Assembly: GCF_002797935.1 (NCBI RefSeq)
Contig: NZ_PGER01000001.1
Coordinates: 1,054,001 to 1,118,000, forward strand
Direction of reading: 5' to 3'
Source: Flavobacterium sp. 1
Lineage (GTDB): Bacteria > Bacteroidota > Bacteroidia > Flavobacteriales > Flavobacteriaceae
Length of the DNA: 64,000 nt
A program made the translations under genes and the position numbers. Positions within the stretch are counted from its first letter, which is position 1, and the number at the start of each line of letters is the position of its first letter. This document shows, one piece after another, positions 45,518-55,273 of the stretch. The notes beneath the pieces are model-generated. The model was not told the origin of the DNA. It searched no databases and saw only the letters and a program-made list of their open reading frames with translations.

Positions 45518-47101
45518 ATGAGAGATTTGTCATTCTTAGGTGAAAAGTACTGCCGTATTTTCCTTTTTGTTTTTCTATTGAATATAATGGCTGTAAAGAA
45601 TAATTCTGTACAGGCACAATCCGTAAATTCTGTACTGCAATATACTGTTTCAATGCCAAACCCTGATAGTCATTATTTTCATGTTGAACTTAATTGCTCT
45701 GGATGGAAAGATGACACTATTGATTTTAAAATGCCAAATTGGATGCCAGGTTATTACCAAATAATGAATCACAGTAAAATGGTTGAAAATTTTGCTGCAA
45801 AAAGCAATAACAAAATTCTAGCTGTAAAAAAAGTAAATGAAAATACTTGGCAGATAAAAGCGGCTAAGAACAAACCACTCACATTGAGTTATGATGTAAA
45901 AGCCGATAAGCAGTTTGTAGCCAACAGCTATTTAGATGCTTCACATGCTTATATCATTCCAAATAGTTTGTTTTTATATATAGACAAACATATAAATATT
46001 CCCGTTACTGTAAAAATTTCAGGACTTAAAGCAGGATTTAAAATAGCGACCGGTTTAGAATCTGCTGCGGGAAAAAGTAATGAATTTACAACTCCAAATT
46101 TTGATATTTTATACGATTGTCCAATACTGATCGGGGATTTAGAAGAATTGCCTTCTTTTAAAGTAAATGGAATCCAACACCGTTTTATAGGTTATAAAAT
46201 GGGTAATTTCGATAGGATAACATTTATGAATAATTTAAAAAAAGTGGTCGAATCGGCAGTAGCGATTATTGGTGATATTCCTTATAAACAATATACATTT
46301 ATAGGAATTGGTCCGGGGCAGGGAGGTATTGAACACTTGAATAATACAACGGTAAGTTTTGATGGAACTGGATTAGATAATCCCGAAGGGATGAATACGA
46401 TGATGAGTTTTTTGGCTCATGAATATTTTCATCATTACAATGTAAAACGGATTAGGCCTTTTGAATTAGGACCTTTTGATTATGACAAAGGAAATAAGAC
46501 AAACCTTTTGTGGGTAAGTGAAGGACTGTCAGTTTATTACGAATATCTGATTGTCAAAAGAGCGGGGCTTGTGAGTCAGCAGACTTTGTTTAATAATTTT
46601 GAGAGCAGCATCAACGCTTTTGAAAACAGTCCTGGCCGATTCTATCAGTCATTAGTTCAGTCAAGTTTTGAAACATGGAACGACGGACCTTTTGGAAAAC
46701 AAGGGGAGAATGCTAATAAATCTATTTCGTATTATGACAAAGGACCAGCTGTAGGGCTTATTCTTGATTTTGCCATTCGTCAGGCAGCACAAAATAGAAA
46801 ATCCTTAGATGATGTGATGCGGTTTTTATATTGGGAGTATTATAAAAAACTACAGCGCGGATTTACCGATGCTGAATTTCAGAATGCCTGCGAAACTGTA
46901 GCAGGAATCTCATTAGCAAATGTGTTTGAATATGTTTATACAACAAAAGAGATTGATTATAATTCGTATCTGTCTTATGCTGGTTTAAGGATGAATACAG
47001 AATTGGATTCAAATTCTAAAGCCAAAAAATATTCATTCAAACTTTTGGAATTAATAAATCAAACACAGCAAAAAACACTGGATTTATGGCTGGATAAATA
47101 A
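45518..47101 (+). CDS. M61-family (glycyl-aminopeptidase-like) peptidase
   Basis: A 527-residue exported protein with a signal peptide ending at SVQAQ (about residue 34). The M61 N-terminal domain (about 40-210; PNWMPGYYQI) precedes the catalytic domain with HEYFHH (His301, Glu302, His305) and the Glu ligand in WVSEGLSVYYEY. Family members often end with a PDZ domain; here the chain stops soon after the helical DVMRFLYWEYYKKL region, so the PDZ is missing or very divergent. Last gene of the hydroxyproline/peptide operon, four bases after the permease. Confidence 0.88.
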   Translation: MRDLSFLGEKYCRIFLFVFLLNIMAVKNNSVQAQSVNSVLQYTVSMPNPDSHYFHVELNCSGWKDDTIDFKMPNWMPGYYQIMNHSKMVENFAAKSNNKILAVKKVNENTWQIKAAKNKPLTLSYDVKADKQFVANSYLDASHAYIIPNSLFLYIDKHINIPVTVKISGLKAGFKIATGLESAAGKSNEFTTPNFDILYDCPILIGDLEELPSFKVNGIQHRFIGYKMGNFDRITFMNNLKKVVESAVAIIGDIPYKQYTFIGIGPGQGGIEHLNNTTVSFDGTGLDNPEGMNTMMSFLAHEYFHHYNVKRIRPFELGPFDYDKGNKTNLLWVSEGLSVYYEYLIVKRAGLVSQQTLFNNFESSINAFENSPGRFYQSLVQSSFETWNDGPFGKQGENANKSISYYDKGPAVGLILDFAIRQAAQNRKSLDDVMRFLYWEYYKKLQRGFTDAEFQNACETVAGISLANVFEYVYTTKEIDYNSYLSYAGLRMNTELDSNSKAKKYSFKLLELINQTQQKTLDLWLDK

Positions 47102-47591
47102 TTTGCCTTAAAATAGATGAAAAAGCATTGATTTTTTTAAATTTTCGAGTAGCATAAAACTAAAAAATCAAATTAAAATAAGATATTGGCCACCACTGAT
47201 TATTTCCTGATATGATGTGTTGGCCTATGTTTTTTGTGTTGATCTTTTTTTGAGTTAAACTGTTTTAATTCAGTATTTTATGGCAGGTTTATGGCGTTGT
47301 ATGTGATGTGATGCCGACTAGTTATTTTTCCAGGTGCAACTGTGTTATTATAGTTTAAAAGTTGATTATGGTGTAGTATTTCTACAGAATTAACATTATT
47401 TTTTTTGTTAGTGCTAAATTTAATCAATTTTGCGTTAAAAAATACAATAAATGGATAATATACTATTGGTTTCGGATAAATTGTTGTCTGCCGTTATTTT
47501 GATTATGATTTAATTTTACAAATGTTAAAAGCACACATTTTAATCTGTGTATTAACTAAAAGTAATTTTTAACCAAACCAAAACTAAAGCT
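47102..47591. other. Leader region of the second SusC/SusD operon
   Basis: About 490 bases without a gene. A weak inverted repeat (about 47128-47171, TTGATTTTTT / AAAAAATCAA) may end the upstream operon. A minus-7-like CAATTTTG at 47425-47432 with a TTG 17 bases upstream is a possible promoter, but one position differs from consensus. Nothing else is recognised. Confidence 0.35.
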
Positions 47592-50585
47592 ATGAATTTA
47601 ATCAACCTTTCAGTAATGCAAATTTTTGAAGGTAAATTTTTGAAGAGAAAAATGGGATTTGCCACTTTTTTACTTTTAACTTTTTTTACCTCCTTTGCGC
47701 AAAAAAAGATCCAAGGTTCTATTAAAGATATTAATGGAATACCTCTTTCCGGGGTAACGATAATGGAAAAGAATGCATCAGCTGGTGGTGTATTGTCTGA
47801 TTTTGATGGAAAATTCCAGATTCTTGTTAAAGACCAGAATTCTAAATTGGTTTTTACTTACTTAGGATTTAAAACTCAAGAAGTCGCTATTTCAGGCAGT
47901 GATAATATAGAGGTTGTTCTTAAAGAGGATACCCAAGAATTGACCGAAGTAGTTGTTGTGGGCTATGGGACACAAAAAAAATCAAGAGTTACCAGTGCCA
48001 TTGCCAGTATAAAAGAAGTAAATTTTACTAAAGGGGCAATTCGTGACGCTTCTGATCTTATTAGGGGTAAAGTGGCAGGTTTGACGATTAGTAATGGCTC
48101 AGGTGATCCTTCTGCATCACCTAATATATCATTGCGTGGAATTTCTACTTTAAAGGGAGGGACTGGTCCTCTGATATTAATTAATGGTGTACCAGGAAGT
48201 ATTGATACCGTTGCTCCAAATGAAATTGCTTCTATAGATGTATTGAAAGATGCATCGGCAGCGGCGATCTATGGGACAAGAGGAGCGAATGGTGTTATTC
48301 TCATTACTACAAAAACGGTGAATAAAGAGATGGCGCCAACAATCACTTATTCTACTTTTGCATCAATATCAAATTTTGCTAATAAGGCAAAATTTTTGGA
48401 TGCTAGTCAACAAAGGAGTTTACGTTCTCAAGGAGTTAAAATTCCCTTTGCTGAGGGAGGGGCTGATACAGATTGGCTGGATGAAATTTCTGGAAGCGGA
48501 TTTGCTCAAAATCATAATTTAGCTTTTAAAGGTGGAACCGCTAAAACTAATTATGTAGCAAATCTTAACTATGTAGATCAATCGGGCGTTTTTAATCATA
48601 CATTTAATAAAGAATTTCGATTTTCATTTGATGTGAATCATAGTATGTTTAATGATAAGTTAAAAATCAACTTGAATTTATTAAATGGAACGCAAAAAAT
48701 GGGCCTGTCCGAAGGCACTGCTGCTTATGCTTATAGACAAGCGATGATACGAAACCCTACGGCTCCTGTATATAATCCAAATGGAACTTATAATGAGGAT
48801 ATGAATAAACTTCAGTACTATAATCCAGTTGCTATTATGAACGAAACAAAAGAAGACAGAGAAAATACATGGCAAAGATTTACGGCTAATTTGACTCTAG
48901 ATTTATTGCCTGGTTGGGATGTAGGTACACAACTTACGAAAAATAAAAACACTGGGTTAAATGGCTATTCTGAAACCAAAAAACACTATTCAAATACCAT
49001 AAATAAGCGAAATGGTGTTGCTTCAAGAAGTACAGGAACTACTGATAACGATTATGTAGAAATAACGTCTAAGTATAATAAAAAATTGGAAAAGCAGGAA
49101 TTTACAATATTGGGAGGTTATAGTTATCAGTACACTCTTAATCAAGGTTTTTCAGCTAGTAATTATGATTTTCCAACAGATGCTTTTTCGTATAATAATT
49201 TAGAATCAGGTAATGCTTTAACTGATGGAAAAGCTGGAATGGGAAGCTATAAAAATGATAGTAAATTAATCGGATTTTTTGGTAGAGCTAACTATAATTT
49301 TAATAGTAAATATGATCTTTTATTTAGTATCAGAAGAGAAGGTTCTTCCAAGTTTGGTGCTAATTATAAATGGGGGAATTTCCCAGCAGCTTCTGCAGGA
49401 TGGAGTATAAACAAGGAGTCTTTTCTAGATGATGTTTCGTCTGTTAATAGCTTAAAATTAAGAGCTGGTTATGGTATAACAGGAGTAATTCCAGGTGCAT
49501 CTTATCTGTCTAAAACATTGTATGTATATGATGGATACTTTTTTGATAATGGAAAATGGGTGAAAGGTTTACAGCCAGATAGTAATCCTAATCCTGATTT
49601 GCGTTGGGAAAAAACGGCTGAGGTAAATATTGGTCTTGATTTTGGATTTTTAGATAATAGAATTAGCGGAAGTTTTGATGTTTATAGTAAAAAAACGAGT
49701 GATATGCTTTGGGATTATAACGTTCCAACTCCTCCATATTTGAAAAATGTTATTACTGCGAATGTTGGTAAAATGGAAAATAAAGGATTTGAAATTCTTC
49801 TTAATGTAGTTCCTATTAAAACGGAAAATTTTGTTTGGAACTCTTCAATGACTTTTTCACACAATGAAAATAAGCTAACTAGTCTTTCAAATGATTTATA
49901 CAAAATTGAGGGAGATTATTTAAATACGGGAAACACAGGGGATCCGGTATCATTTGAGACGCATAGATTAGAAGTTGGGCAGTCAATAGGTAATTTTTGG
50001 GGATTAAAATCGGTTGATATTACTGATGAGGGGAAATGGATTGTTGAATTACCCGATGGTACAAGAAAAACGCTAACAACTGATTTGTATAACGATGCTA
50101 GTAAGCAATATTTAGGGAATGGTATTCCGCAATATTATGCGGGTTGGACAAATACTTTTACCTACAAAAAATTTGATTTGAGTATGGTATTGACAGGGGC
50201 TTTCGATTTCCAAATACTAAATACGCAACGCATGTTTTATGACAATCCTACGATTGCTTATAATATGTTAGACAGTGCTTTCGATAAAGTGTATGGTAAG
50301 TCAGTATTAAGTTATAATCAAACCTATGTAAGTTATTATATTGAAGAGGGAGATTATGTAAAGGTTGATAACATAACGTTATCTTATAATTTTGATGTTA
50401 AGCCATTTAAATTTATAAATGCAATGCGATTGTATGTATCTGGAAATAATTTAGCCACATTTACAAAATACAAAGGCTTAGATCCAGAGATAAAAAGAGA
50501 GGATCCTTTGTCGCAAGGAATGGATAATAGAGATAAATATCCATCTACTACAGCTTTTACTTTAGGACTAAATGTAACTTTTTAA
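47592..50585 (+). CDS. SusC/RagA-family TonB-dependent receptor
   Basis: A complete 997-residue SusC-type outer-membrane importer. Order: N-terminal extension and signal peptide (ending near SFAQ, about residue 36); a carboxypeptidase-like regulatory domain (about 38-115); the TonB plug (about 120-240), with EVVVVGYGTQKK at its start and the family signature ISTLKGGTGPLILINGVPG and DASAAAIYGTRGANGVI; then the barrel to a terminal aromatic VTF. Met21 (MGFATF) is an alternative start that gives a more ordinary signal peptide. SusD follows after 11 bases. Nearby fucosidase and GH31 genes suggest fucosylated xyloglucan or related oligosaccharides as cargo. Confidence 0.97.
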   Translation: MNLINLSVMQIFEGKFLKRKMGFATFLLLTFFTSFAQKKIQGSIKDINGIPLSGVTIMEKNASAGGVLSDFDGKFQILVKDQNSKLVFTYLGFKTQEVAISGSDNIEVVLKEDTQELTEVVVVGYGTQKKSRVTSAIASIKEVNFTKGAIRDASDLIRGKVAGLTISNGSGDPSASPNISLRGISTLKGGTGPLILINGVPGSIDTVAPNEIASIDVLKDASAAAIYGTRGANGVILITTKTVNKEMAPTITYSTFASISNFANKAKFLDASQQRSLRSQGVKIPFAEGGADTDWLDEISGSGFAQNHNLAFKGGTAKTNYVANLNYVDQSGVFNHTFNKEFRFSFDVNHSMFNDKLKINLNLLNGTQKMGLSEGTAAYAYRQAMIRNPTAPVYNPNGTYNEDMNKLQYYNPVAIMNETKEDRENTWQRFTANLTLDLLPGWDVGTQLTKNKNTGLNGYSETKKHYSNTINKRNGVASRSTGTTDNDYVEITSKYNKKLEKQEFTILGGYSYQYTLNQGFSASNYDFPTDAFSYNNLESGNALTDGKAGMGSYKNDSKLIGFFGRANYNFNSKYDLLFSIRREGSSKFGANYKWGNFPAASAGWSINKESFLDDVSSVNSLKLRAGYGITGVIPGASYLSKTLYVYDGYFFDNGKWVKGLQPDSNPNPDLRWEKTAEVNIGLDFGFLDNRISGSFDVYSKKTSDMLWDYNVPTPPYLKNVITANVGKMENKGFEILLNVVPIKTENFVWNSSMTFSHNENKLTSLSNDLYKIEGDYLNTGNTGDPVSFETHRLEVGQSIGNFWGLKSVDITDEGKWIVELPDGTRKTLTTDLYNDASKQYLGNGIPQYYAGWTNTFTYKKFDLSMVLTGAFDFQILNTQRMFYDNPTIAYNMLDSAFDKVYGKSVLSYNQTYVSYYIEEGDYVKVDNITLSYNFDVKPFKFINAMRLYVSGNNLATFTKYKGLDPEIKREDPLSQGMDNRDKYPSTTAFTLGLNVTF

Positions 50586-50596
50586 ATTAAATCAAA

Positions 50597-52192
50597 ATGA
50601 AAAATAAAAATATAATATATAAAGTTCTTGCTTTGGGTTTATTTCTTTTAGCAACAGGATGCACAGACTTGGATGAAACAGTGTATGATAAAGTAGTTGC
50701 TGAGGATACTAAATTTACAGCTGAAGATTTGAATAGTATTATTGCCCCTGCATATACTTCATTTAGAGAAATTTATTGGGGCTGGGATGCTGCATTTTGT
50801 TTGTATGAAGAATCATCGGATTTGATGGTAACACCGCAAAGAAATGGTATTGGCTGGGGAGATTACTATATAACAATGCATCTGCATACTTGGGGAGCCT
50901 CACTGCCACATGCGGATGGAAACTGGACTTATTTGTTTAATGGTGTAAATAACGTAAATAAAGCAATTTATCAAATAGAACAAATACCTGAAATTGAGAA
51001 TAAAGAAGCGATTTTTCAAGAATTAAGAGCTTTAAGAGCGATTTACTATTATTTATTATTGGATAATTTTAGAAATGTGCCAATCATGACTAAATATGAT
51101 TTTCCTAAAGGATATTTGCCTCCACAAAATACAGGAAAAGAAGTATATGATTTTGTTGAGAGTGAATTAAAAACAGCTTTACCCTATTTAAGTGATGAGA
51201 ATAATAGCAAAACATATGGCAAGATTACAAAATGGGCTGTCAAAATGACTTTGGCAAAATTATATTTGAATGCCGGCGTATATGTTGGTACTCCTAAATG
51301 GAATGAAGCTTTGGTACAGGTTAATGATGTTATTGACAGCGGGAAATTTAGCTTAACAAGTAATTATTTAGATAATTTTAAGATTGAGAATGAAGGTTCT
51401 CCGGAAGAAATATTATCTATTCCTTTTGATCAAAAAAAAGCAGGGGGTAATTATTGGCCGTTCAAAACATTGGCAGGTCCAAGTCAGGCAACTTATGACT
51501 TGGCTGGAGGGCCTTGGAATGGAACAGGAGGTATTCCTCAATTTATTGATACTTATGATCCAGATGATCAAAGATTAAAAGATTCTTGGTTAGGAGGAAA
51601 ACAGTTTACTAGTAAAGGGGAACCAATAATCGTAGACGGTAAACAATTTGAATATATTAATTATTTGACTAATGTAAATGGATGTGAGCCTAACGAAGGA
51701 TTTAGAATGGTTAAATATGAAATTGGCACAGGTGAAATAGGACAAACAAGTAATGATGTTCCATTCTATAGATATACTGATGCTTTGATGATTAAAGCTG
51801 AATGTTTGTTAAGAACTGGTGATGCTGATGGAGCCGCTGTAATTGTATCACAAATTAGACAAAGAGATTTTAAAAATACCAATCCTAGTAAAGCAACAGT
51901 TACCGGAGCAAAACTTTTAGGAGGAAGTGTTTATAAATACGGTACTTATGAGGCAGGAGTAATTACGAATTACGAGGGTGGAGCAGATATTCAGTATGGT
52001 GGTTTCTTGGATGAATTGGCTTGGGAATTTGTTGGTGAAGCACATAGAAAACAAGATTTAATCCGATTTGGAGTGTATACAACAAAATCTTGGTTTTCTC
52101 ATAAACCTAATGGTGCTTTTAGATCAATTTTTCCGATACCACAGGCTCAAATGGAGACAAATAGTAATTTAAAGCAAAATCCTGGATATTAA
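50597..52192 (+). CDS. SusD/RagB-family surface lipoprotein
   Basis: A 531-residue SusD homologue with Cys22 in ATGC as lipidation site, followed by TDLDE. Typical motifs are ALRAIYYYLLLDNFRNVPI (about 135-155), a TPR-like helical part, and the C-terminal ELAWEFVGEAHRKQDLIRFG followed by IFPIPQAQMETNSNLKQNPGY, a near-universal SusD ending. It forms the surface lid of the SusC receptor upstream. A strong terminator closes this two-gene operon, so no surface glycan-binding protein is encoded with it. Confidence 0.97.
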   Translation: MKNKNIIYKVLALGLFLLATGCTDLDETVYDKVVAEDTKFTAEDLNSIIAPAYTSFREIYWGWDAAFCLYEESSDLMVTPQRNGIGWGDYYITMHLHTWGASLPHADGNWTYLFNGVNNVNKAIYQIEQIPEIENKEAIFQELRALRAIYYYLLLDNFRNVPIMTKYDFPKGYLPPQNTGKEVYDFVESELKTALPYLSDENNSKTYGKITKWAVKMTLAKLYLNAGVYVGTPKWNEALVQVNDVIDSGKFSLTSNYLDNFKIENEGSPEEILSIPFDQKKAGGNYWPFKTLAGPSQATYDLAGGPWNGTGGIPQFIDTYDPDDQRLKDSWLGGKQFTSKGEPIIVDGKQFEYINYLTNVNGCEPNEGFRMVKYEIGTGEIGQTSNDVPFYRYTDALMIKAECLLRTGDADGAAVIVSQIRQRDFKNTNPSKATVTGAKLLGGSVYKYGTYEAGVITNYEGGADIQYGGFLDELAWEFVGEAHRKQDLIRFGVYTTKSWFSHKPNGAFRSIFPIPQAQMETNSNLKQNPGY

Positions 52193-52235
52193 TAAAATAT
52201 TGGAAATAAAGTGTTTTGAGTTAGTTTAGTTTTTT

Positions 52236-52267
52236 AAGGAGGCAATCATTTTGCCTCCTTTTTTTGT
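52236..52267 (+). terminator. Rho-independent terminator after susD
   Basis: A perfect 10-base stem (AAGGAGGCAA / TTGCCTCCTT) with a 5-base loop runs into a T-run. It ends the SusC/SusD operon and stands between it and the convergent AraC gene. Confidence 0.92.
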
Positions 52268-52452
52268 ATGTCGGATATGTTCATATACTAGCAGAGAGCA
52301 GATAATTGTCTGCATACTACATGGCTATAGGAGTGTTCATCAGAGCAGTTTTTTAAGGGTTATGCCATTTTTCAAAAGCGATTTTATTGGGAACTGTTTT
52401 AGGCTATTGTTTTTTTTAACACTGTGTACTAAAAATGTATACACATAGAAAA

Positions 52453-53334
52453 TTACATGTAAAGTTTATTATTCTGATGGCGATATTCTCCTGGAGTCAG
52501 ACTCACTATTTGTTTGAATATTTTAGAAAAGTGAGGCAAATTAGAAAAACCAGTATCTAAGGCAATTTCTAGAAAACTTTTATTTGTTGTTGCAATAAGG
52601 TATTGTGCTCTTTCTATCTTTTTTTCATGAATATAGTTTAAGGGTCTTTGACCGGTATGAATCAAAAATTGTTTCGAAAAATAATCTTGATTTTGATTGA
52701 CTCTTTGGGCTAATTGTGCAACAGTAAGATTCTCACTTAAGTTAAGCTGCACATAACTCATTGTATCCAAAATTTTGGAAGGTACTGATTGTGAATTGTT
52801 TATTTTGAAACCTTTTGAATTCAAAAATCTGGAAATCAACTGAAGAAGAATTCCTTGATTTTCAAATTTAAGATGCGTTTTTATTTCATTATTAAGTGAC
52901 TGATATTCCTTATAATAAGCTTCCTTTTCATAAATTTTGGGATTATTGGATCTGTTAATTCCTCTTCTGGGATTGCCTTGTAGCATTTGTTTGATAAGAA
53001 TAATGTCGATTTCAGTAGCGGGCAATTTCATTACATTTCTATTCTGGTTAAACAACGAAATTCCATCAGGTGATTCCTCAAAAAACTGAATGAAATATTG
53101 ACTCAAATATTTTTCACAATTCAAATTGCAAATGGTAAAACTCGGAATAAGATATAAGTAACCGGGTTCTAAAATTAATTTATCCGAACTATTTGAAATA
53201 GATCCCATTCCTTCATCAATGTAATACAGTCGATAATAAGGACTAATTACATTGTTAAAATTCCATTCGCTGTTAAGTTTTACATAATCAATGTGTAACA
53301 GCGAAAACGAATATTTGAAAGTATTTTTTGACAT
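52453..53334 (-). CDS. AraC-family regulator of the GH29/GH31 genes (predicted)
   Basis: A 293-residue regulator with an N-terminal sensing domain (about 20-130; RLYYIDEGMGSI, LEPGYLYLIPSF) and a C-terminal AraC HTH (about 190-290), including LTVAQLAQRVNQNQDYFSKQF and FLEIALDTGFSNLPHFSKIF. It is divergent from the GH29 gene and convergent to SusC/SusD. Repeated TTTTTGA sites in the divergent region are probable binding sites. It may respond to fucose or another released sugar, by context. Confidence 0.9.
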   Translation of the reverse strand: MSKNTFKYSFSLLHIDYVKLNSEWNFNNVISPYYRLYYIDEGMGSISNSSDKLILEPGYLYLIPSFTICNLNCEKYLSQYFIQFFEESPDGISLFNQNRNVMKLPATEIDIILIKQMLQGNPRRGINRSNNPKIYEKEAYYKEYQSLNNEIKTHLKFENQGILLQLISRFLNSKGFKINNSQSVPSKILDTMSYVQLNLSENLTVAQLAQRVNQNQDYFSKQFLIHTGQRPLNYIHEKKIERAQYLIATTNKSFLEIALDTGFSNLPHFSKIFKQIVSLTPGEYRHQNNKLYM

Positions 53335-53359
53335 AATAATTTAAAAGGATGAAAAAAAA

Positions 53360-53444
53360 ACGTTTTTGAGTAATAAAAAATCGTTTTTGAATAAAAAAGA
53401 TAAGCTACGGCTAAGCTACATTTGTTTTTATTTATTCAAAAATA
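53360..53444. promoter_or_regulatory. Divergent promoter with repeated AraC-type sites
   Basis: CGTTTTTGAg/aTAA occurs at 53361 and again at 53382, a direct repeat 21 bases (two helical turns) apart, and an inverted TTATTCAAAAA copy lies at 53432-53442. A forward minus-7 box TACATTTG is at 53417-53424 and a reverse one (TATTTTTG) at 53437-53444. Two tandem sites just upstream of a promoter is the classic layout for an AraC-family activator. Confidence 0.55.
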
Positions 53445-53588
53445 AGCGATTAAAAAAACTAATAATAAAATTTATATATAAAATAGATATCATAAAAAAG
53501 GTTACAGGCTTATTTTAGTATAAAATAGAACTGTGAAACAAATCGATAAAATCGGAAATGTATAAATTAGTATCCAAATCATAAAAAT

Positions 53589-55232
53589 ATGGACAGAAGA
53601 AATGCTTTAAAACTGGGTGTGTCGGCTCTAGCGGGACTTTATTTATCTCCTTTGTTAGGACAATCTCATATACTTAATATTCCTGCTTTCAAAGGACCTT
53701 TCGAACCTACATGGGATTCGCTTGAAAAATACCAAGTTCCTGATTGGTTTCGTGATGCCAAATTTGGAATGTGGGCACATTGGGGACCTCAATGTGAACC
53801 AGAAGCCGGCGATTGGTATGCAAGAGGAATGTATCAGGAAGATTCTTGGCAATATAAATATCATGTTGAAAAATATGGTCATCCTTCAAAATTTGGTTTT
53901 AAAGATGTAATCAATGTTTGGAAAGCCGACAACTGGAATCCAGAAGAGCTGGTCAATTTATATAAAGATTCCGGAGCCAAATATTTTATGGCCATGGCAA
54001 ACCATCATGATAATTTGGATCTGTATGACAGTAAGTATCAGCCTAATTGGAATTCGACAAAAATGGGTCCAAAAAAAGATATTATTGGAGGTTGGGAAAA
54101 AGCAGCCCGTAAAGCAGGATTGCCTTTTGCGGTAAGTGTTCATGCGGCTCATGCCTGGAATTGGTTTGATACTTCTCAGGGCACTGATAAAAACGGATCT
54201 TTAGCTGGAGTGCCTTATGATGGAAAATTGACTAAGGCAGATGGTGCAGGGACTTGGTGGGAAGGTTTAGACCCTCAGGAATTGTATGCACAAAATCATT
54301 CATTAAGTACAAAACCTTCAGATAAGTCATCTGTACACAGTCAATGGGATTGGGCAGACGGTGCTTCCATACCATCTTCAGCTTATTCTGAAAAATTTCA
54401 TGACAGAACAATTGATCTGATAGATAAATACAATCCGGATTTGATTTATTTTGACGATACTGCATTACCACTTTGGCCAATTAGCGATGCCGGTTTGCGT
54501 ATAGCGGCACATTTGTATAATAAAAGTCTCGAAAAAAACAAAACAGTCCAGACAGTAATTACCGGTAAAATATTAGATGAGCAGCAACGAAAAGCCATAG
54601 TTTGGGATATCGAAAAAGGACAGAGTAACAGCATAGAGCCTTTGCCATGGCAAACCGATACCTGTATCGGCAACTGGCACTATGACCGTGGCGTTTACAA
54701 TGATAAGCGTTACAAATCGGCCAAAACAGTTATTCATACCCTGATAGATGCAGTAAGTAAAAATGGGAATTTAATGTTGAACATTCCGGTAAGAGGGGAT
54801 GGAAGTATTGATGAATTAGAGCGTCAAATTGTAAAAGAAATTGGCGTTTGGATGAAATTAAACAGCAAAAGTATTTATGGTACTCGCCCTTGGAAAATAT
54901 TTGGCGAAGGGCCTCAATTAGGAAGTGCTGGAGCTTTAACCGCTCAGGGTTTTAACGAAGGAAAAGGAAAGCCTTTTACATCAGAAGATATTCGTTTTGT
55001 GCAAAAAGACAAAATACTTTATGCAACGGTAATGGCCTGGCCGGAAAATGGTACTGCAATTATTAAAAGTTTAGGGAAATCATCTCCACATCATACAGAG
55101 AAAATAAGACAAATTAGATTAGTCAGTACAGGTGAAAAACTGAAATTCAAACAGAATTCAGATGCTCTTGAAGTATATTTTCCAAATCAAAAACAGGAAG
55201 CTTCTTATGCGAATGCCTTGGAAATCATCTAA
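53589..55232 (+). CDS. GH29 alpha-L-fucosidase
   Basis: A 547-residue enzyme predicted to release L-fucose. The N-terminus has RRNALKLGVSALAG, a twin-arginine-like or ordinary signal peptide ending near LLGQ. The GH29 barrel starts with WFRDAKFGMWAHWGP (about 52-66) and includes FMAMANHHDNLDLYDS (catalytic-site His pair) and the nucleophile Asp289 in LIYFDDT. A C-terminal beta-sandwich follows (about 445-540). This is the first gene behind the AraC-controlled promoter and is followed by a 190-base hairpin element, then GH31. It probably removes terminal fucose from plant side chains such as xyloglucan. Confidence 0.94.
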   Translation: MDRRNALKLGVSALAGLYLSPLLGQSHILNIPAFKGPFEPTWDSLEKYQVPDWFRDAKFGMWAHWGPQCEPEAGDWYARGMYQEDSWQYKYHVEKYGHPSKFGFKDVINVWKADNWNPEELVNLYKDSGAKYFMAMANHHDNLDLYDSKYQPNWNSTKMGPKKDIIGGWEKAARKAGLPFAVSVHAAHAWNWFDTSQGTDKNGSLAGVPYDGKLTKADGAGTWWEGLDPQELYAQNHSLSTKPSDKSSVHSQWDWADGASIPSSAYSEKFHDRTIDLIDKYNPDLIYFDDTALPLWPISDAGLRIAAHLYNKSLEKNKTVQTVITGKILDEQQRKAIVWDIEKGQSNSIEPLPWQTDTCIGNWHYDRGVYNDKRYKSAKTVIHTLIDAVSKNGNLMLNIPVRGDGSIDELERQIVKEIGVWMKLNSKSIYGTRPWKIFGEGPQLGSAGALTAQGFNEGKGKPFTSEDIRFVQKDKILYATVMAWPENGTAIIKSLGKSSPHHTEKIRQIRLVSTGEKLKFKQNSDALEVYFPNQKQEASYANALEII

Positions 55233-55273
55233 AATTTTAAGTTAATTATACTTAACGGCTATATTAAATAAAA

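Noticed and set aside
53707-54673. Several short frames on both strands over the GH29 gene
   Set aside because: All are shadows of the GH29 reading frame, which has complete family motifs.
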